A DNA stretch of 64,000 nt. It comes from Phytopythium helicoides. Its lineage: Eukaryota; Oomycota; Peronosporomycetes; Pythiales; Pythiaceae. The notes beneath the pieces were generated by a model that worked only from the letters and a program-made list of their open reading frames with translations, was not told the origin of the DNA and did no database searches. Position 1 is the first letter of the stretch, and the number at the start of each line of letters is the position of its first letter. A program made the translations under genes and the position numbers. The stretch spans positions 868,001-932,000 of the forward strand of contig JANFNE010000012.1 of NCBI GenBank assembly GCA_024867545.1, written 5' to 3'. This document shows positions 1-10,339 of this stretch, piece by piece.

Positions 1-43
1 TCCTCCAGAGAGCTACGACAGTGATGCCGATGGGAATGCGTGA
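1..43 (+). CDS. Possible 3' end of an upstream gene (partial)
   Basis: One frame is open from base 2 and ends in TGA at 41-43, encoding an acidic tail (PPESYDSDADGNA). This resembles a C-terminus entering from the left, but 13 codons are too few to identify it. The rest of 44-442 shows no convincing coding signal. Confidence 0.25.
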   Translation, partial: PPESYDSDADGNA

Positions 44-442
44 AGCAACTACGTAGGCGTAGAGTTGTTTTCGGCTCGAAACTTTTCGAGAGGATGGTCC
101 AAAAATGCCGTCGTGGCAGGCGATGCGGGAGTGTTCCCCACGCTGGTGACTTGGCGAGATGGCCGCTCCACCCCTGTCCTCGCCACGAAGGTCGTCCTCT
201 CTTACTGCTTGGACATTCAGGTTTTCTCGGCGGAATAAACTTCGTTGGCTGGAGTTCGACCTCGTCAAGAAGAATCCACCACGCGAACGCTTTCCTTGAT
301 CAAGGACAGCGAGCTTTGCCTTCGTGACTCGGATCCATCGCGATGTTGAAGCTACAAGCGAACTACACTATGCCCATTGCCACCGTCCTGTCGAAAGCCT
401 GCGTCTCCAGCAGAGACCAATACTCAACTTAAGTGACAAACC

Positions 443-1701
443 ATGCGCGGCTTCTTCGCCTGCTACCTGCTGACGCCCGAGCAGCCGCCGCGCCGCATGC
501 GCTGCACGTACGTGGGCTTCACGGTGGCTCCGCCTCGGCGGCTGCGGCAGCACAACGGCGAGATCAGCAGCGGCGCCAAGCGGACGGTGCGGTTCCGGCC
601 GTGGTTCGTCGCTCTTCTCTTGGTGATCGTGGGTCGGAGGCTCACAGCTCGGCGGACGGCAGGGAGATGATTTGCGTCGTGCACGGCTTCCCCACCAAGT
701 TTCACGCGCTGCAGTGTGCGTAGCAGCTCTAGCAGTGGCTTGTTGAGGCCGAGAAGGTGCTGATGGAGTGCCATGACAGTCGAGTACGCGTGGCAGCACC
801 CGTACGTGAGCAGGCTCACGCGCGAGCGGCTGGGGAGGCTCAAGGGCAGCAAGGGTAACGGCGCACCGCGGTCGGTCAAGCGGAAGCTCATCGAGCTGCA
901 CGAAATGCTGCACGTGCTGCCGTGGGCGACGTTCCCGCTCACGGTCAGCTACACGTCCGACGGTGCGCGGCTTTCGTCAATTTCATGGATCATGCAGCAG
1001 TGGATAACGCTGTCGTGAAGGGATGAGGGCGTTCGCGAGGACGCTGGGGGAGTTCTACAAGTGGCCGAGCACATGACGTGCGAGACCAGGCCGCTGGCGG
1101 AGTTCTGTGCAGATCATGGGCGGGAATGATGCAGGTGCAGAGCAAGAGGACGAAGAAGACGACTCGGACGAAGGCAGTGGAGTCAACCCTGGCAAGTGTT
1201 TCGTGTGCGAGCAAGACATTGGCGAGCAGGGAACGACACTGCAGGTGCTACCATGAGACGTGCAGGATGCGGAGCCACACCGTGTGCCTTGCAGACCACT
1301 TCGTCGCCATGAGAGATCCCGAGGATTCTGATCGCGATGCGAACTTTATCTGGCCGAAACGCGGTGACTGCCCGAGCTGCGGTCGTGAGCTGCATTGGGC
1401 ATTACTGACTCGGCAGGCCAGTGCAACCTCATTAGCCTCGGCACCAATGAAAAAGCGCAAGAGGGGCAGAGATGAAGACGATGAAGACGCACAAGCTGTA
1501 GGGACCATTCTCTGCAATTCCCAGCATGAGTCGATAGAGATGGGAGATGCGCTTTCCATTGCGCCGCAATGGTTTGGAGACGATGTTGTGATGCAAAGTG
1601 ACAGCGAACAAGCCGCAAGTGACAAGGAAACACTCGCCGAACCTGAAACCCATGGAAGCCGAGCTCTAGTAATCGACTTGACGTTAGATGAAGATGACTA
1701 G
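443..1701 (+). pseudogene. SLX1: SLX1-like structure-specific endonuclease subunit, frame-broken C-terminal half
   Basis: SLX1 is the GIY-YIG nuclease of the SLX1-SLX4 complex, which cleaves branched DNA such as Holliday junctions and flaps. Exon 1 (443-603) encodes FFACYLL, YVGFT and [10 protein letters not shown], the GIY-YIG core. Two introns restore the family sequence: 604-662 (joining RPW to [12 protein letters not shown]) and 716-779 (joining ALQ to FEYAWQHP). From about 960 the homologous sequence jumps between frames at least four times. An acidic linker and a CFVC zinc-ligand pair lie in one frame near 1150-1244, and the rest of the zinc finger (CYHETCRMRSH, CPSCGRELHW) lies in another from 1246 to the stop at 1701. 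The C-terminus VIDLTLDEDD matches a SUMO-interacting motif. Identity is secure from the two-part architecture. Whether it is a real pseudogene or has sequence errors is open. Confidence 0.75.
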
Positions 1702-1759
1702 AAGCCTCTTGTGGCTTAGGTATTTCATGAAGAACGGGGCGTAGGAAAGTATCCTACTC

Positions 1760-3205
1760 CTAATCGACGAGGTCGGTCGTCGCGGTGTACTTGGGCACGC
1801 ACATTGCCACCGGTGAGCATGGCGCAGTGAAGCACTCAGAATCCACGAGCTCGCACTTCTCCAGTTCTCCGCAGCGCTCTGGTGCGCACACATCGGCGCA
1901 GTAGGCAACTATCGGGTCGTCATCGCCTTCGCCACCCTCCTCCTTACATTCTGTAAACGCGGAACACGTCATCGTCGCGCAAGTGAGTACGGTCTCGCTT
2001 CCACATGGGCCGTCGTGCACAACGGTGAGTCGTGGGTGGTGGCACCGCGCATTGGCAAACATGCACGGATTGGCATGAGTCAGTCCGTCCGAGCCGCACA
2101 ATGGCGCGTCAATGTGTGCGCAAGGAGATGGTACGCAGATGCTACCAAACCCACTTGCGTCTTGAGCGGCCACAAGACTTGGAGGGCACTTGCCTTCGCT
2201 GAACTTGAAAAGCTTAGGGTCGCGACACATCCCGTACGCAAGCAGACAGTCGTTGGCGTACGTCTTTCCATTAGAACCGCAGACGGGGTCGTAGTTGCGC
2301 GGACACATCGGATTGCATTTGATTGGCACCGATTCTGCCAGAAGAATAGCAAGCTCGTCCCCATCATTCGTGATCAAGTCGTCTTCATTGATTTCGTGGT
2401 GCGAGTCAGTGAATACGAAACTCTCGTCGCCTCCAAGCCTGTGGTTGCTGCCGGTACCAAGAATGTTGCCTTGGCTACTTACTTCAACGTCCACTGCATC
2501 TCCTGTAGTGAGGTCGGGCGAAGAGGACACAGGTGGTGACGACGATCCAGACGACCCTGACGAAGTAGAAGACTCGGCCGATGCCGAAGACATCGACATT
2601 GCTGAAGCCTCTGATGATTCGGTTGCCGAAGATTCAGATGATAAAGATGATGACGTGGTGGAGTCATTGCTCGGACACTCCCCATGACCGACCTTGTAAA
2701 CCTCAGGGTGTTCGCATTTGGCAGCTAGTAGATGACAATCATTGATGTACGTCTCGCCGTCGCTTCCACACACTGGATCACTCGTCATCTTACATGTAAG
2801 ATCACAAAAAGCTTCGGCCATCGAGACAAGACTTGGGTCTTCCTCTGGAGCTATCACTTGCGGTGCTGGCAGTGGCGTTGTAGCCGCCCCATCGTCAACA
2901 CCGACAATAGTGACGGTTGAAGATGTGGGCTCGTATTCCTCCGTACTCGTTGGTATGTCAGTCTCAAGATCTAAATCGACTTCGAGCTCGCAAGCACCTG
3001 GCGTCATAGTGAATCCGTCGCGAGGATCCATGCAGAAGGCAATCTCGAACTCGCACTTGTTATTGTAAGTGGCTCCATCAGATCCACACACAGGCTCGTC
3101 AGCATCGCTGCATAATTCCAAGTTGTCGCAATCTACAGCTTCAGCGAGCGAGATGATTATGGCGGAAGCAACAGCTTGGAAGACGCAGAGCGATCGGCAG
3201 CGCAT
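1760..3205 (-). CDS. Secreted four-domain Kazal-type serine protease inhibitor
   Basis: This predicted extracellular inhibitor has 481 aa from the ATG at 3205. That start was chosen because it begins a signal peptide (MRCRSLCVFQAVASAIIISL); an upstream ATG at 3286 would bury it. Four six-Cys Kazal domains carry the VCGSDGxTYxNxC-type core, roughly at residues 25-70, 130-175, 300-345 and 350-400. A Ser/Thr-rich acidic spacer separates domains 2 and 3, and a further Cys-rich tail follows domain 4. By the standard Kazal numbering (second residue after the second Cys) the P1 residues read Asp, Met, Arg and His, so the domains should differ in target specificity. Phytophthora EPI inhibitors of this type are known to act on plant apoplastic subtilases; that target is inference here. 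No intron is needed. The gene converges on the SLX1-like gene. Confidence 0.85.
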   Translation of the reverse strand: MRCRSLCVFQAVASAIIISLAEAVDCDNLELCSDADEPVCGSDGATYNNKCEFEIAFCMDPRDGFTMTPGACELEVDLDLETDIPTSTEEYEPTSSTVTIVGVDDGAATTPLPAPQVIAPEEDPSLVSMAEAFCDLTCKMTSDPVCGSDGETYINDCHLLAAKCEHPEVYKVGHGECPSNDSTTSSSLSSESSATESSEASAMSMSSASAESSTSSGSSGSSSPPVSSSPDLTTGDAVDVEVSSQGNILGTGSNHRLGGDESFVFTDSHHEINEDDLITNDGDELAILLAESVPIKCNPMCPRNYDPVCGSNGKTYANDCLLAYGMCRDPKLFKFSEGKCPPSLVAAQDASGFGSICVPSPCAHIDAPLCGSDGLTHANPCMFANARCHHPRLTVVHDGPCGSETVLTCATMTCSAFTECKEEGGEGDDDPIVAYCADVCAPERCGELEKCELVDSECFTAPCSPVAMCVPKYTATTDLVD

Positions 3206-3690
3206 GAGGAGCCTTGTGCTTGTGTCGCGAGATTTCAACTGCAGGCTCAAACTGGGAAAAGATCTGTCACACGCGCCTCCCTGCAAAAGATATACTTAGC
3301 GAGAAACAGGCATCCCCAAATTCAGCTGAACCGCACATTTTTTTGGCAAACGTTCGCGTCAGCTTCCTCGAGGGCGGCTATATATAAGAGGCTTCTCATC
3401 TACTGACGCCCTTCAGGAATCGCGTTCAATGGCAATGTGAGGAATCGATAAATTCTAGCTGAGGAAATGAGTTTGATATTCTAGCTGCGAGAAAATTCCT
3501 GGTCATTACCCACTCAATCAACACATCTGTAGTCAAGACGGTATGCTATATCCTCTGGTGTTGTGATGTGTTCAAATACTTCCGAAGCTTCTTCGAAATA
3601 CTGGTATGGCTTCGCTGGTGAGCTCAATAAAACAAATACACACTTGTGATCCATCAGGTTGGTTCGACATGATGGATCAAAGGAAAGACG
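3206..3690. other. Intergenic, divergent spacer between the Kazal gene and the membrane-protein array
   Basis: AT-richer than its neighbours. It contains a TATATATAAG stretch at about 3379-3388 whose role is unclear, because oomycete promoters usually rely on an initiator. No coding signal was recognised. Confidence 0.4.
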
Positions 3691-5593
3691 ATGCGGTTAA
3701 TTAAATCAAACTTCACAGTTTTTGCTGATCTCTCTGCGATATCCAACTTATTTATAGCTAGTTCATGGGACTTTCGTGGTGAACTATATCCATTCAGACA
3801 CAAACTCACCTGTTGTATGCTTGGAATGCGTGACGTTCAGACATGGAGCGCAGTTGTCGTGCCACATGGTGTGCAGACTGACGCAAGCAACAATAGGCAA
3901 AGTAAGTTCACAATCCAGAGCTGCGGACAACGACTCTTGACACTCTTAAAACAACTTGCAAAGCTGTCGGTGTCTGCACCAGAGGGGCGATACTCACTCA
4001 GTAAGCTTGCTGCATTTGAACGTTTTCGTCAGAAGACAACTTTGTTGCGTGTTTTTGCTCTGTTGACTTTTGCACCAGTCCCAAGTATCCTGTTAGTTCT
4101 CGCTCTTGAATGCATCCCGCTAGCAGAACCAGATCTCGGATGGCAGCACTCCATGGCCTTCCAGCTGCGATTGGCAATTATAAGCTTTCTGATGGCTGCG
4201 CTTTCCCTTTACGAGCGACGTGAGCACATTTCAGACATTGAAATCAACTGGAAGCGCGTCATCGGCTTTGGAGTTGGTGTCGTGCTTTCATCTGCAGCTA
4301 CCAATTTTGCAATCATGGCAGCAGCTGACATTTTTCCTGTTCCGTTGACGATGTTTATTTCGAGCATTCCAAACGCAATTGCTGGCAGATTAATGGTGAA
4401 TATGATTAACAAAAGTACAGTTTTGTCACCACAGACTGATATCGATGAGTACAATCGAAGACTTCAAACTGTTGACAACCTCCAGATAGCTCAAACGTTA
4501 CCACTTGTATTCTACCCTATTTACGCAGCGGCTTTTTCGCAACTGGATGCCGCCATGCAGCCGTATTTCTCACTCTTACTTGTTGCTTTGCGCCTTGGAG
4601 TGCGGTATATGCAGTGGCACGTCGCTCGTGAAGAAACAGATTTATCAAACGTAATTTTAGGGGCCTCAGGCCATCTCGTCCATGTGCTGTTCACGCTCAC
4701 ATGTCTCCAAAACGCCAAGTCGGAGAATACGCTGAAAATTGTTGTTACCTACAATACTGTTCAGATGATGTATAATTGCCGTACGCTGATGCAAGGCTCC
4801 TCCTCTGGCAATATTTCACGGCATCTCTCAATTCACAAGGCCGTGCAGCTTCTTGAAAGCGACGACATTATCAAAGAATTGGACAAAGCAGACCGATCCC
4901 TTGTTTTATCAACATCGCACCGATATCTAGACACTCGACTTCAGAGCCTTCATGAACCCTGTCATAAACGAGAAGCCCAAGTCGTTCAGCCTGCCTAACC
5001 AAAACCTCGTTGTCATTATTTCCAGCGCCACAAAGAAACATCACCAACACCTATACACATCCCAATTTCGATGAGGGGGCCGTTAAATTGTGATCAGCAC
5101 TGTGCAACAAACTCTCAGCATCTCAAACCTGTAACGGAAATATGCGCAGCTCTTCATGAAAGTGAGGCAATTTTACTGCGAACATACATTACAATTGTTC
5201 TGGTCGGGATGTATGGTATGTGCCAATGAATCATAGAATTTGACTTCTCATTCTTTTCTGACATCCTGGTTATGAATGACAGGTGCCTACCTTTTGATTG
5301 TTTTCTGGCTTCCCAATCGGCAATTCATACTCACGATGCAGACCATGACAACATTTACGTCGGTACATGAAACCCTCTTGAGGCACAGTGTCATTTACTG
5401 CACAGAAGTCGTGTTTGGATGCGTGTATCTTGTCCTCATTTACCGTCGATTCGGAGTCGTTGGTACGACTCAGCTCGCTTTTGTACTCACTTCGCAGTTT
5501 ACGTTCTTCCAAGTCAAGTTCATTTCGTACCCGATGTATATCTTTGTATTTCCGGTGGTGCACTCCGGCAACGAAGCAATCCTGACATTTTGA
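3691..5593 (+). pseudogene. Membrane-protein array gene A, interrupted by an in-frame stop
   Basis: First of five tandem paralogues of an unrecognised multi-pass membrane family. Translation from 3691 gives 435 aa ending at TAA 4996-4998. The same frame stays open past the TAA, encoding the family's ICAALHESEAILLR segment up to 5215. A GT-AG intron (5216-5282) then leads to the family's last exon (5283-5593: GAYLLIVFWLPN to the stop). Joined lengths keep frame (1525+311 nt). The only visible lesion is therefore one nonsense codon, in a poorly conserved hydrophilic loop. Hydrophobic helices include ALLTFAPVPSILLVLALE and later segments. The true start is uncertain; an internal Met at 3820 (MLGMRDVQ) is also plausible. 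Closest to gene B: both end in ILTF. Confidence 0.65.
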
Positions 5594-5977
5594 AAGGAAA
5601 AACTATCCGAGAGATTAACGTGAAATTATATATGTGCACTGGGATGCAGAATAAAGGCTTGGTGGTAGGACATTTTGGTTGAATGTATGTTGTACTCTAG
5701 TTGTGGGTAAGAATTGTTGCGTCTCCATGGTCTTTAATTTCGTGAAATAGTTTGTGTCAAAATCAACCGCACAGCTCAGTCTGCAGTCCAATTTGAAGAT
5801 GTCAATCTGCCCAACTCTAGTGATGCTAGTAGAAATGAATCAGACCCACTATATTATCTTACTGGTGCTGCAGACCAGTTCAATCACGTATTCTTCAAGA
5901 AATCTTTCTAATGGCATGCTGTAGTATTGAAAATAAAACTGCGTATTAATAGAAGCAGAAAAGGAGCAAGTTCGTGA
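5594..5977. other. Intergenic between membrane-array genes A and B
   Basis: AT-rich spacer; no ORF with family similarity and no RNA gene recognised. Confidence 0.4.
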
Positions 5978-7747
5978 GTGACTGCCTGCCCGACCAACAA
6001 GATGATCCATCCGGCTTGGAGTTCGACTGAAGTACTAGACCAGACATGTAGTGGAGATGTTGATAGCGTAAGGCAGACATTCGTGGCCCATCTCCAATGC
6101 TTTGCGCCTTTGCTAAGCAAGCATTTGTGCAATCTACCAACTTTATCAGCGACATTTGATGGTCGGTATTCTCTTGGCAAGCTCGCTGCATTCGACCGAT
6201 TCCGAAAAAAAGCAACCATCCGTTGGATTATTGTACTGCTGATATTCTCACCTGTTCCGGGCATATTACTGATTCTTGCATTGGAGTGTATTCCGCTTGC
6301 TGACCCAAAACTTGGGTGGAAACATTCGATGGCCTTCCAGCTTCGAATAACTGGCATGTTCTTCATAATGGGCTTTTTGTCATTGTATGCGCGTCATGAA
6401 CACCTCAAGGAGACAGCCGTCAACTGGAAACGCGCTTTCGTGTTGGGATCCACTCTTGCCACAGCATTTATGGCTACCAGCTTCACCATCATGGCGACAA
6501 CAGACGTTTTCCCGGTACCACTGGTCCTGATGGTTTCGTTGACTCCGCTCTCGATTGCCGCGCACTTGATATTTGCTGTGGTCGACAAAATTAGGGTATT
6601 TCCTCCTGACATCGATATCAGCGAGTACAAACGAAAGATTAAAACTATTGACCGGCTGCAGATGGTTCAAGCACTACCTCTCATCATATATCCAGTGTAC
6701 GCAGCGGTTTTTTCACATCTGGAGGCTTCCATACAGCCTTGGTTTGCTCTTGTTCTCGTCGCTCTGCGTTATAGTATACGCTACGTACAGTGGTATGCCG
6801 CCCGCAACGATGTTGATCTGGCTAACACTGTTATGGGGACGACTGGACACCTTTTCCACGTACTTTTCACCCTCACATGTCTTCAAAACGCCAAATCCAC
6901 CAGCACACTGCGGATTATTCTAGTCTTTAACACAATTCAAATGATTCGAAACTGCCACATACTCACCCAAGGCTTTACCAAAGCTCCCGATATTCATTCA
7001 CTCACCATGGCCATTCAGCTACTCGAAAATGACGCAACAATTAAGGAGCTAGATCGAGCAGATCGAAAACTAGTTCTATCGACGTATCATCGGTATCACG
7101 ACTCTAGGCTTTTGCGCCTCCACGATTCAGCTCATATCCGTGTTCTCAGAATCAAAACGAGGAAAAAGCCGTGCATTAATTGTGTGTGTCGCCCTGTTGA
7201 TTCAATTTTGAGCACTCCAGGTCCGATGTATACCGAAGAGACATTATTTCACTCCCAAAACCACTGTGAACATCTTACCATGGTCACTAAGGTATGCACA
7301 GCTCTTCATGAAAGTGAAGCAATTCTGCTGCGCTTATATGTCACACTCATTGTGGTCACTATGTACGGTACGTAAATACATGATCAAACACAATTGTTGA
7401 AGAGTACCATGCAGAACTGACACGGGTAATTTGCAGCCGCATATCTCGTTGCTGTCTTCTGGCTGCCCAATCGGCAATATATACTCACCATGCAGACCAT
7501 GACAACTTTTGCGTCTGTGCGCGAGACAATTATACGCCTAAGCGCGATTTTTCTTACGGAGATGGCATTTGGATGCATCTACCTGACGCTAATCTATCGC
7601 CGACTTGGTGTCCTCGGCACAACGCTGGTAGCGTTTGTGTTATCATCCCAGTTCAAGCTCTTTCAGGTCAAGTTTATTTCATATCCACTCTTCATTTTTG
7701 CTTTCCCACTCGTACACTCGGGTAATGCAGCAATCCTGACATTTTGA
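5978..7747 (+). CDS. Membrane-array gene B, unrecognised multi-pass protein (2 exons)
   Basis: Exon 1 is 5978-7367 and exon 2 is 7437-7747, with a 69-nt GT-AG intron (phase 1, ATG TAC G|GTACGT ... TTGCAG|CC). The product is about 566 aa. Conserved blocks shared with gene A are GRYSLxKLAAFxRFRxK before the first helix, LALECIPLAxPxLGW-HSMAFQLR, VFPVPL, IYPVYAAVFSHLEA, HVLFTLTCLQNAKS and, after the intron, YLVAVFWLPNRQYILTMQTMTTFASV. About eight to ten hydrophobic helices are visible. No catalytic motif or named domain was recognised. It lacks an obvious cleavable signal peptide, so the first helix probably acts as anchor. The start could instead be the Met eight codons in. Confidence 0.75.
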
Positions 7748-8158
7748 GAGAGGGCTTAACTGAACACTTTAGAAACCGATGTCATTCAGCTTAATGCTTG
7801 CTGTCGTGTGAATGCCACCGCGGCCGTTTACGAGGTCATAGGGATGAAAAAGACTTGAGTGATGCGGAAGTTTTGAATTCACAAAGACTGGCTGTGCTCT
7901 TCACTTTAAACTTCGTGAATGAGAATCTATCTGAACAGTAACATCACGATGGATCTTGATATTGTAAGAACACAACAGCGTTGGAAGCACGAAGGCCATA
8001 TAACTTTCGTTATAAGAAAACGCATGTTGGGGGTTAGAAGAGACAAACGAAGCGAAAATGCTAAATTTACCATAATATTTGAAACGACTCACTTTGAAAG
8101 CGTTAATTGACGACACTGGTGCTACCGATCTCTTTGAGCTTGAACCCTGCCTGGATCG
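7748..8158. other. Intergenic between membrane-array genes B and C
   Basis: AT-rich spacer without recognised coding, RNA or repeat content. Confidence 0.4.
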
Positions 8159-10035
8159 ATGCGTGCTGTAGCTCCGGCAGCAGAGTTCAGTGCAAAGAGG
8201 GGGTCTTCCAGGATTCTAAGCAATCATCGACTGCGTTCGAAGAATCAGTTCATCTATCGAGTTCTTCAGCTTGCAGATCGAGTGGCATCTCAGCCACAGT
8301 GGAAAGTGTTTGGTCATTACAGTGTCAGCAAGCTAGATGCACTCAATGAATTCCAGCGAACCGCGACACGAACGCATATCCTAATCTACGTATTAGCATC
8401 AGCGCTGCCGTCGCTCATCATCAACGTTGCTCTGGAAGCAATCCCCTTAGCACCACCGCGACTTGGCTGGAGCCACTCAGCAACCTTTCTTGCTCGGTTT
8501 TTCTTCACCATGTTGGTTACAAGTATACCTCCGATTGCCAACAAAAGCGAGTACATACCAGAGTTCCCTGTTATCTCTTGGCGTGGGGTTTTTCTACATA
8601 GTCTACTCCAGTCGATCGTTGGTATCTCTGTTTGCGTGGCGATCGCTTTCTTCACCGATATTTATCCGTTCCCCCTCTTTCAGTTTGTACCCGCTTTGCC
8701 AATGACGCTTGTGGGTAAGCTCTCAATCTTTAGCTCCCATTTCGCGCACCTCCCTGGTGTTCAAGAGCGTGAGAAGCGCATCAACAACTTGATGGCCATC
8801 GAGCAGATGCCGGTCGTTATTTACCCCATGTTTGCTGCTCTCTTCATGGTCTCATCACCAAATCTACAGCTTTGCCTATCCGCAGTCTTACCGGTGCTCA
8901 AGTTTGTTATCCGTTCAGTGCTAGTTCATGCTGGGTGGCACGATACAGACTTACTTGGCGTACTAACAGGCGCTGCAGGGCATCTTTACCACGTTCTTTT
9001 TGTCGCAACTTGCCTTCAAAACTCAAAATCACCCAAGACGATGGCAGTCATTGTGGCCTTTAACTCGCTACAAATGCTGTTTAATGCGTATGACATCTCA
9101 AAATCAGCAGCCCGCGTGAAAACATCTTGGATAGAAGTTCGAGATTTGAGCAGCACTCAGGTCAATATCATGCAGAGCTCCTCGGGAGATTTTGTGAACA
9201 TCGCGGTGAAGCTCGCATCTGAGGAGAGTGTGGGGCGATCGCTGCACTTGGACAAGCCCAGAATTTTCCTCTCAACTTACAAGCGGTACTGCCGACCTGA
9301 ATTCCTGGCACGCCACCAAGCCATACTAGAAGAACAGCGCGCACCCCTGCTCCAGCGTCAGTCCCAACAGATAGTGTTACCTAATCGAAGTTGGAAGAGA
9401 GCTTCAACCGTATCATCACCTCTCAGAAGACCAAGTCGTTATTCTGGCGTTTGGGCTTTTCGACGGCGAGCTCAGAGTCAGAGAGTGAGTCCTGCACCAA
9501 ATTCACAACGACATCTAATAGTATTGACTAGATCACGTCGCGCCAAAAGAAGGTTTGTGCTCGAAGTCTGCGCCACGCTTCATCAAACGGAAATTATCGT
9601 GCTGCGGTCATATATCACCATCACTATTTTGCTCTTCTACGGTACGTTGTGCGTTCTTTATCAGAAAGCTTGAATTTGCACATGATTGACCAATTTGTCT
9701 GTATAGCAGTGTATCTAGTTGTGGTCTTCTGGCTTCCCAACCGCGAATATTTCCTCACAATGCGATTCATGACGACTATTGATGCTGTTGGGGATACTGT
9801 GACTCGATTAATTGCACTATGTGCGCTCGAGTGTGTGTTTGCAACTGTCTATCTTCTTCTTTTACAAAAGAAGCTTGGGATCAGCGGGTGGACGCAGCTT
9901 GCGTTCGTGCTTTCGACGCAATGCAGGCTCTTTCAAGCTAGGTGCATTGCGTTACCAATCGTGATTTTGGGCTTTCCGCTCGAACATTTTGGCAACGGTA
10001 TCATTTTGAACTTTGGCCATGAGCCGAGGGAGTAG
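8159..10035 (+). CDS. Membrane-array gene C, unrecognised multi-pass protein (2 exons)
   Basis: Exon 1 is 8159-9641 and exon 2 is 9707-10035, with a 65-nt intron at the same phase-1 position as in gene B. The product is 603 aa. It belongs to the second subgroup (C, D, E), defined by QPQWKVFGHYSVSKLDALNEFQR, LEAIPLAPPRLGWSHSA, NKSEYIPEF, YPFPLFQFVPALPM, HLYHVLFVATCLQNSKSPKTM and the C-terminal LEHFGNGIILNF. A basic, probably cytoplasmic segment of about 100 residues (about 390-490) precedes the VCATLHQTEIIVLRSYIT helix. Function unknown; a transporter- or receptor-like topology is all the sequence supports. Confidence 0.8.
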
Positions 10036-10339
10036 TCCTCCATGCATCTTCGAGGGTTAGGATTGTACAGATATCCGTCAGGATCTGGAGGGTTTAAGCT
10101 TCTTGGTCAGACTTGTAAGAGTGCTAAGCAGAGTAAATCTTCAAAAGATAGTACTGCGTCGATGTGGATGCTCGCGTTGTTCAGTATGTGATCGAACAGC
10201 TCAAATGAGCATTTGCACCCGACATTGCCTCAGCGTGGTATTGTGCGTCCTGCAGTTTCACTTAGAGACGATAAATATACCTTGCATTAGAATCCGACAA
10301 GCGGGATCAGTGTACAAACGTTTTGAGATTGTGGCGGTG

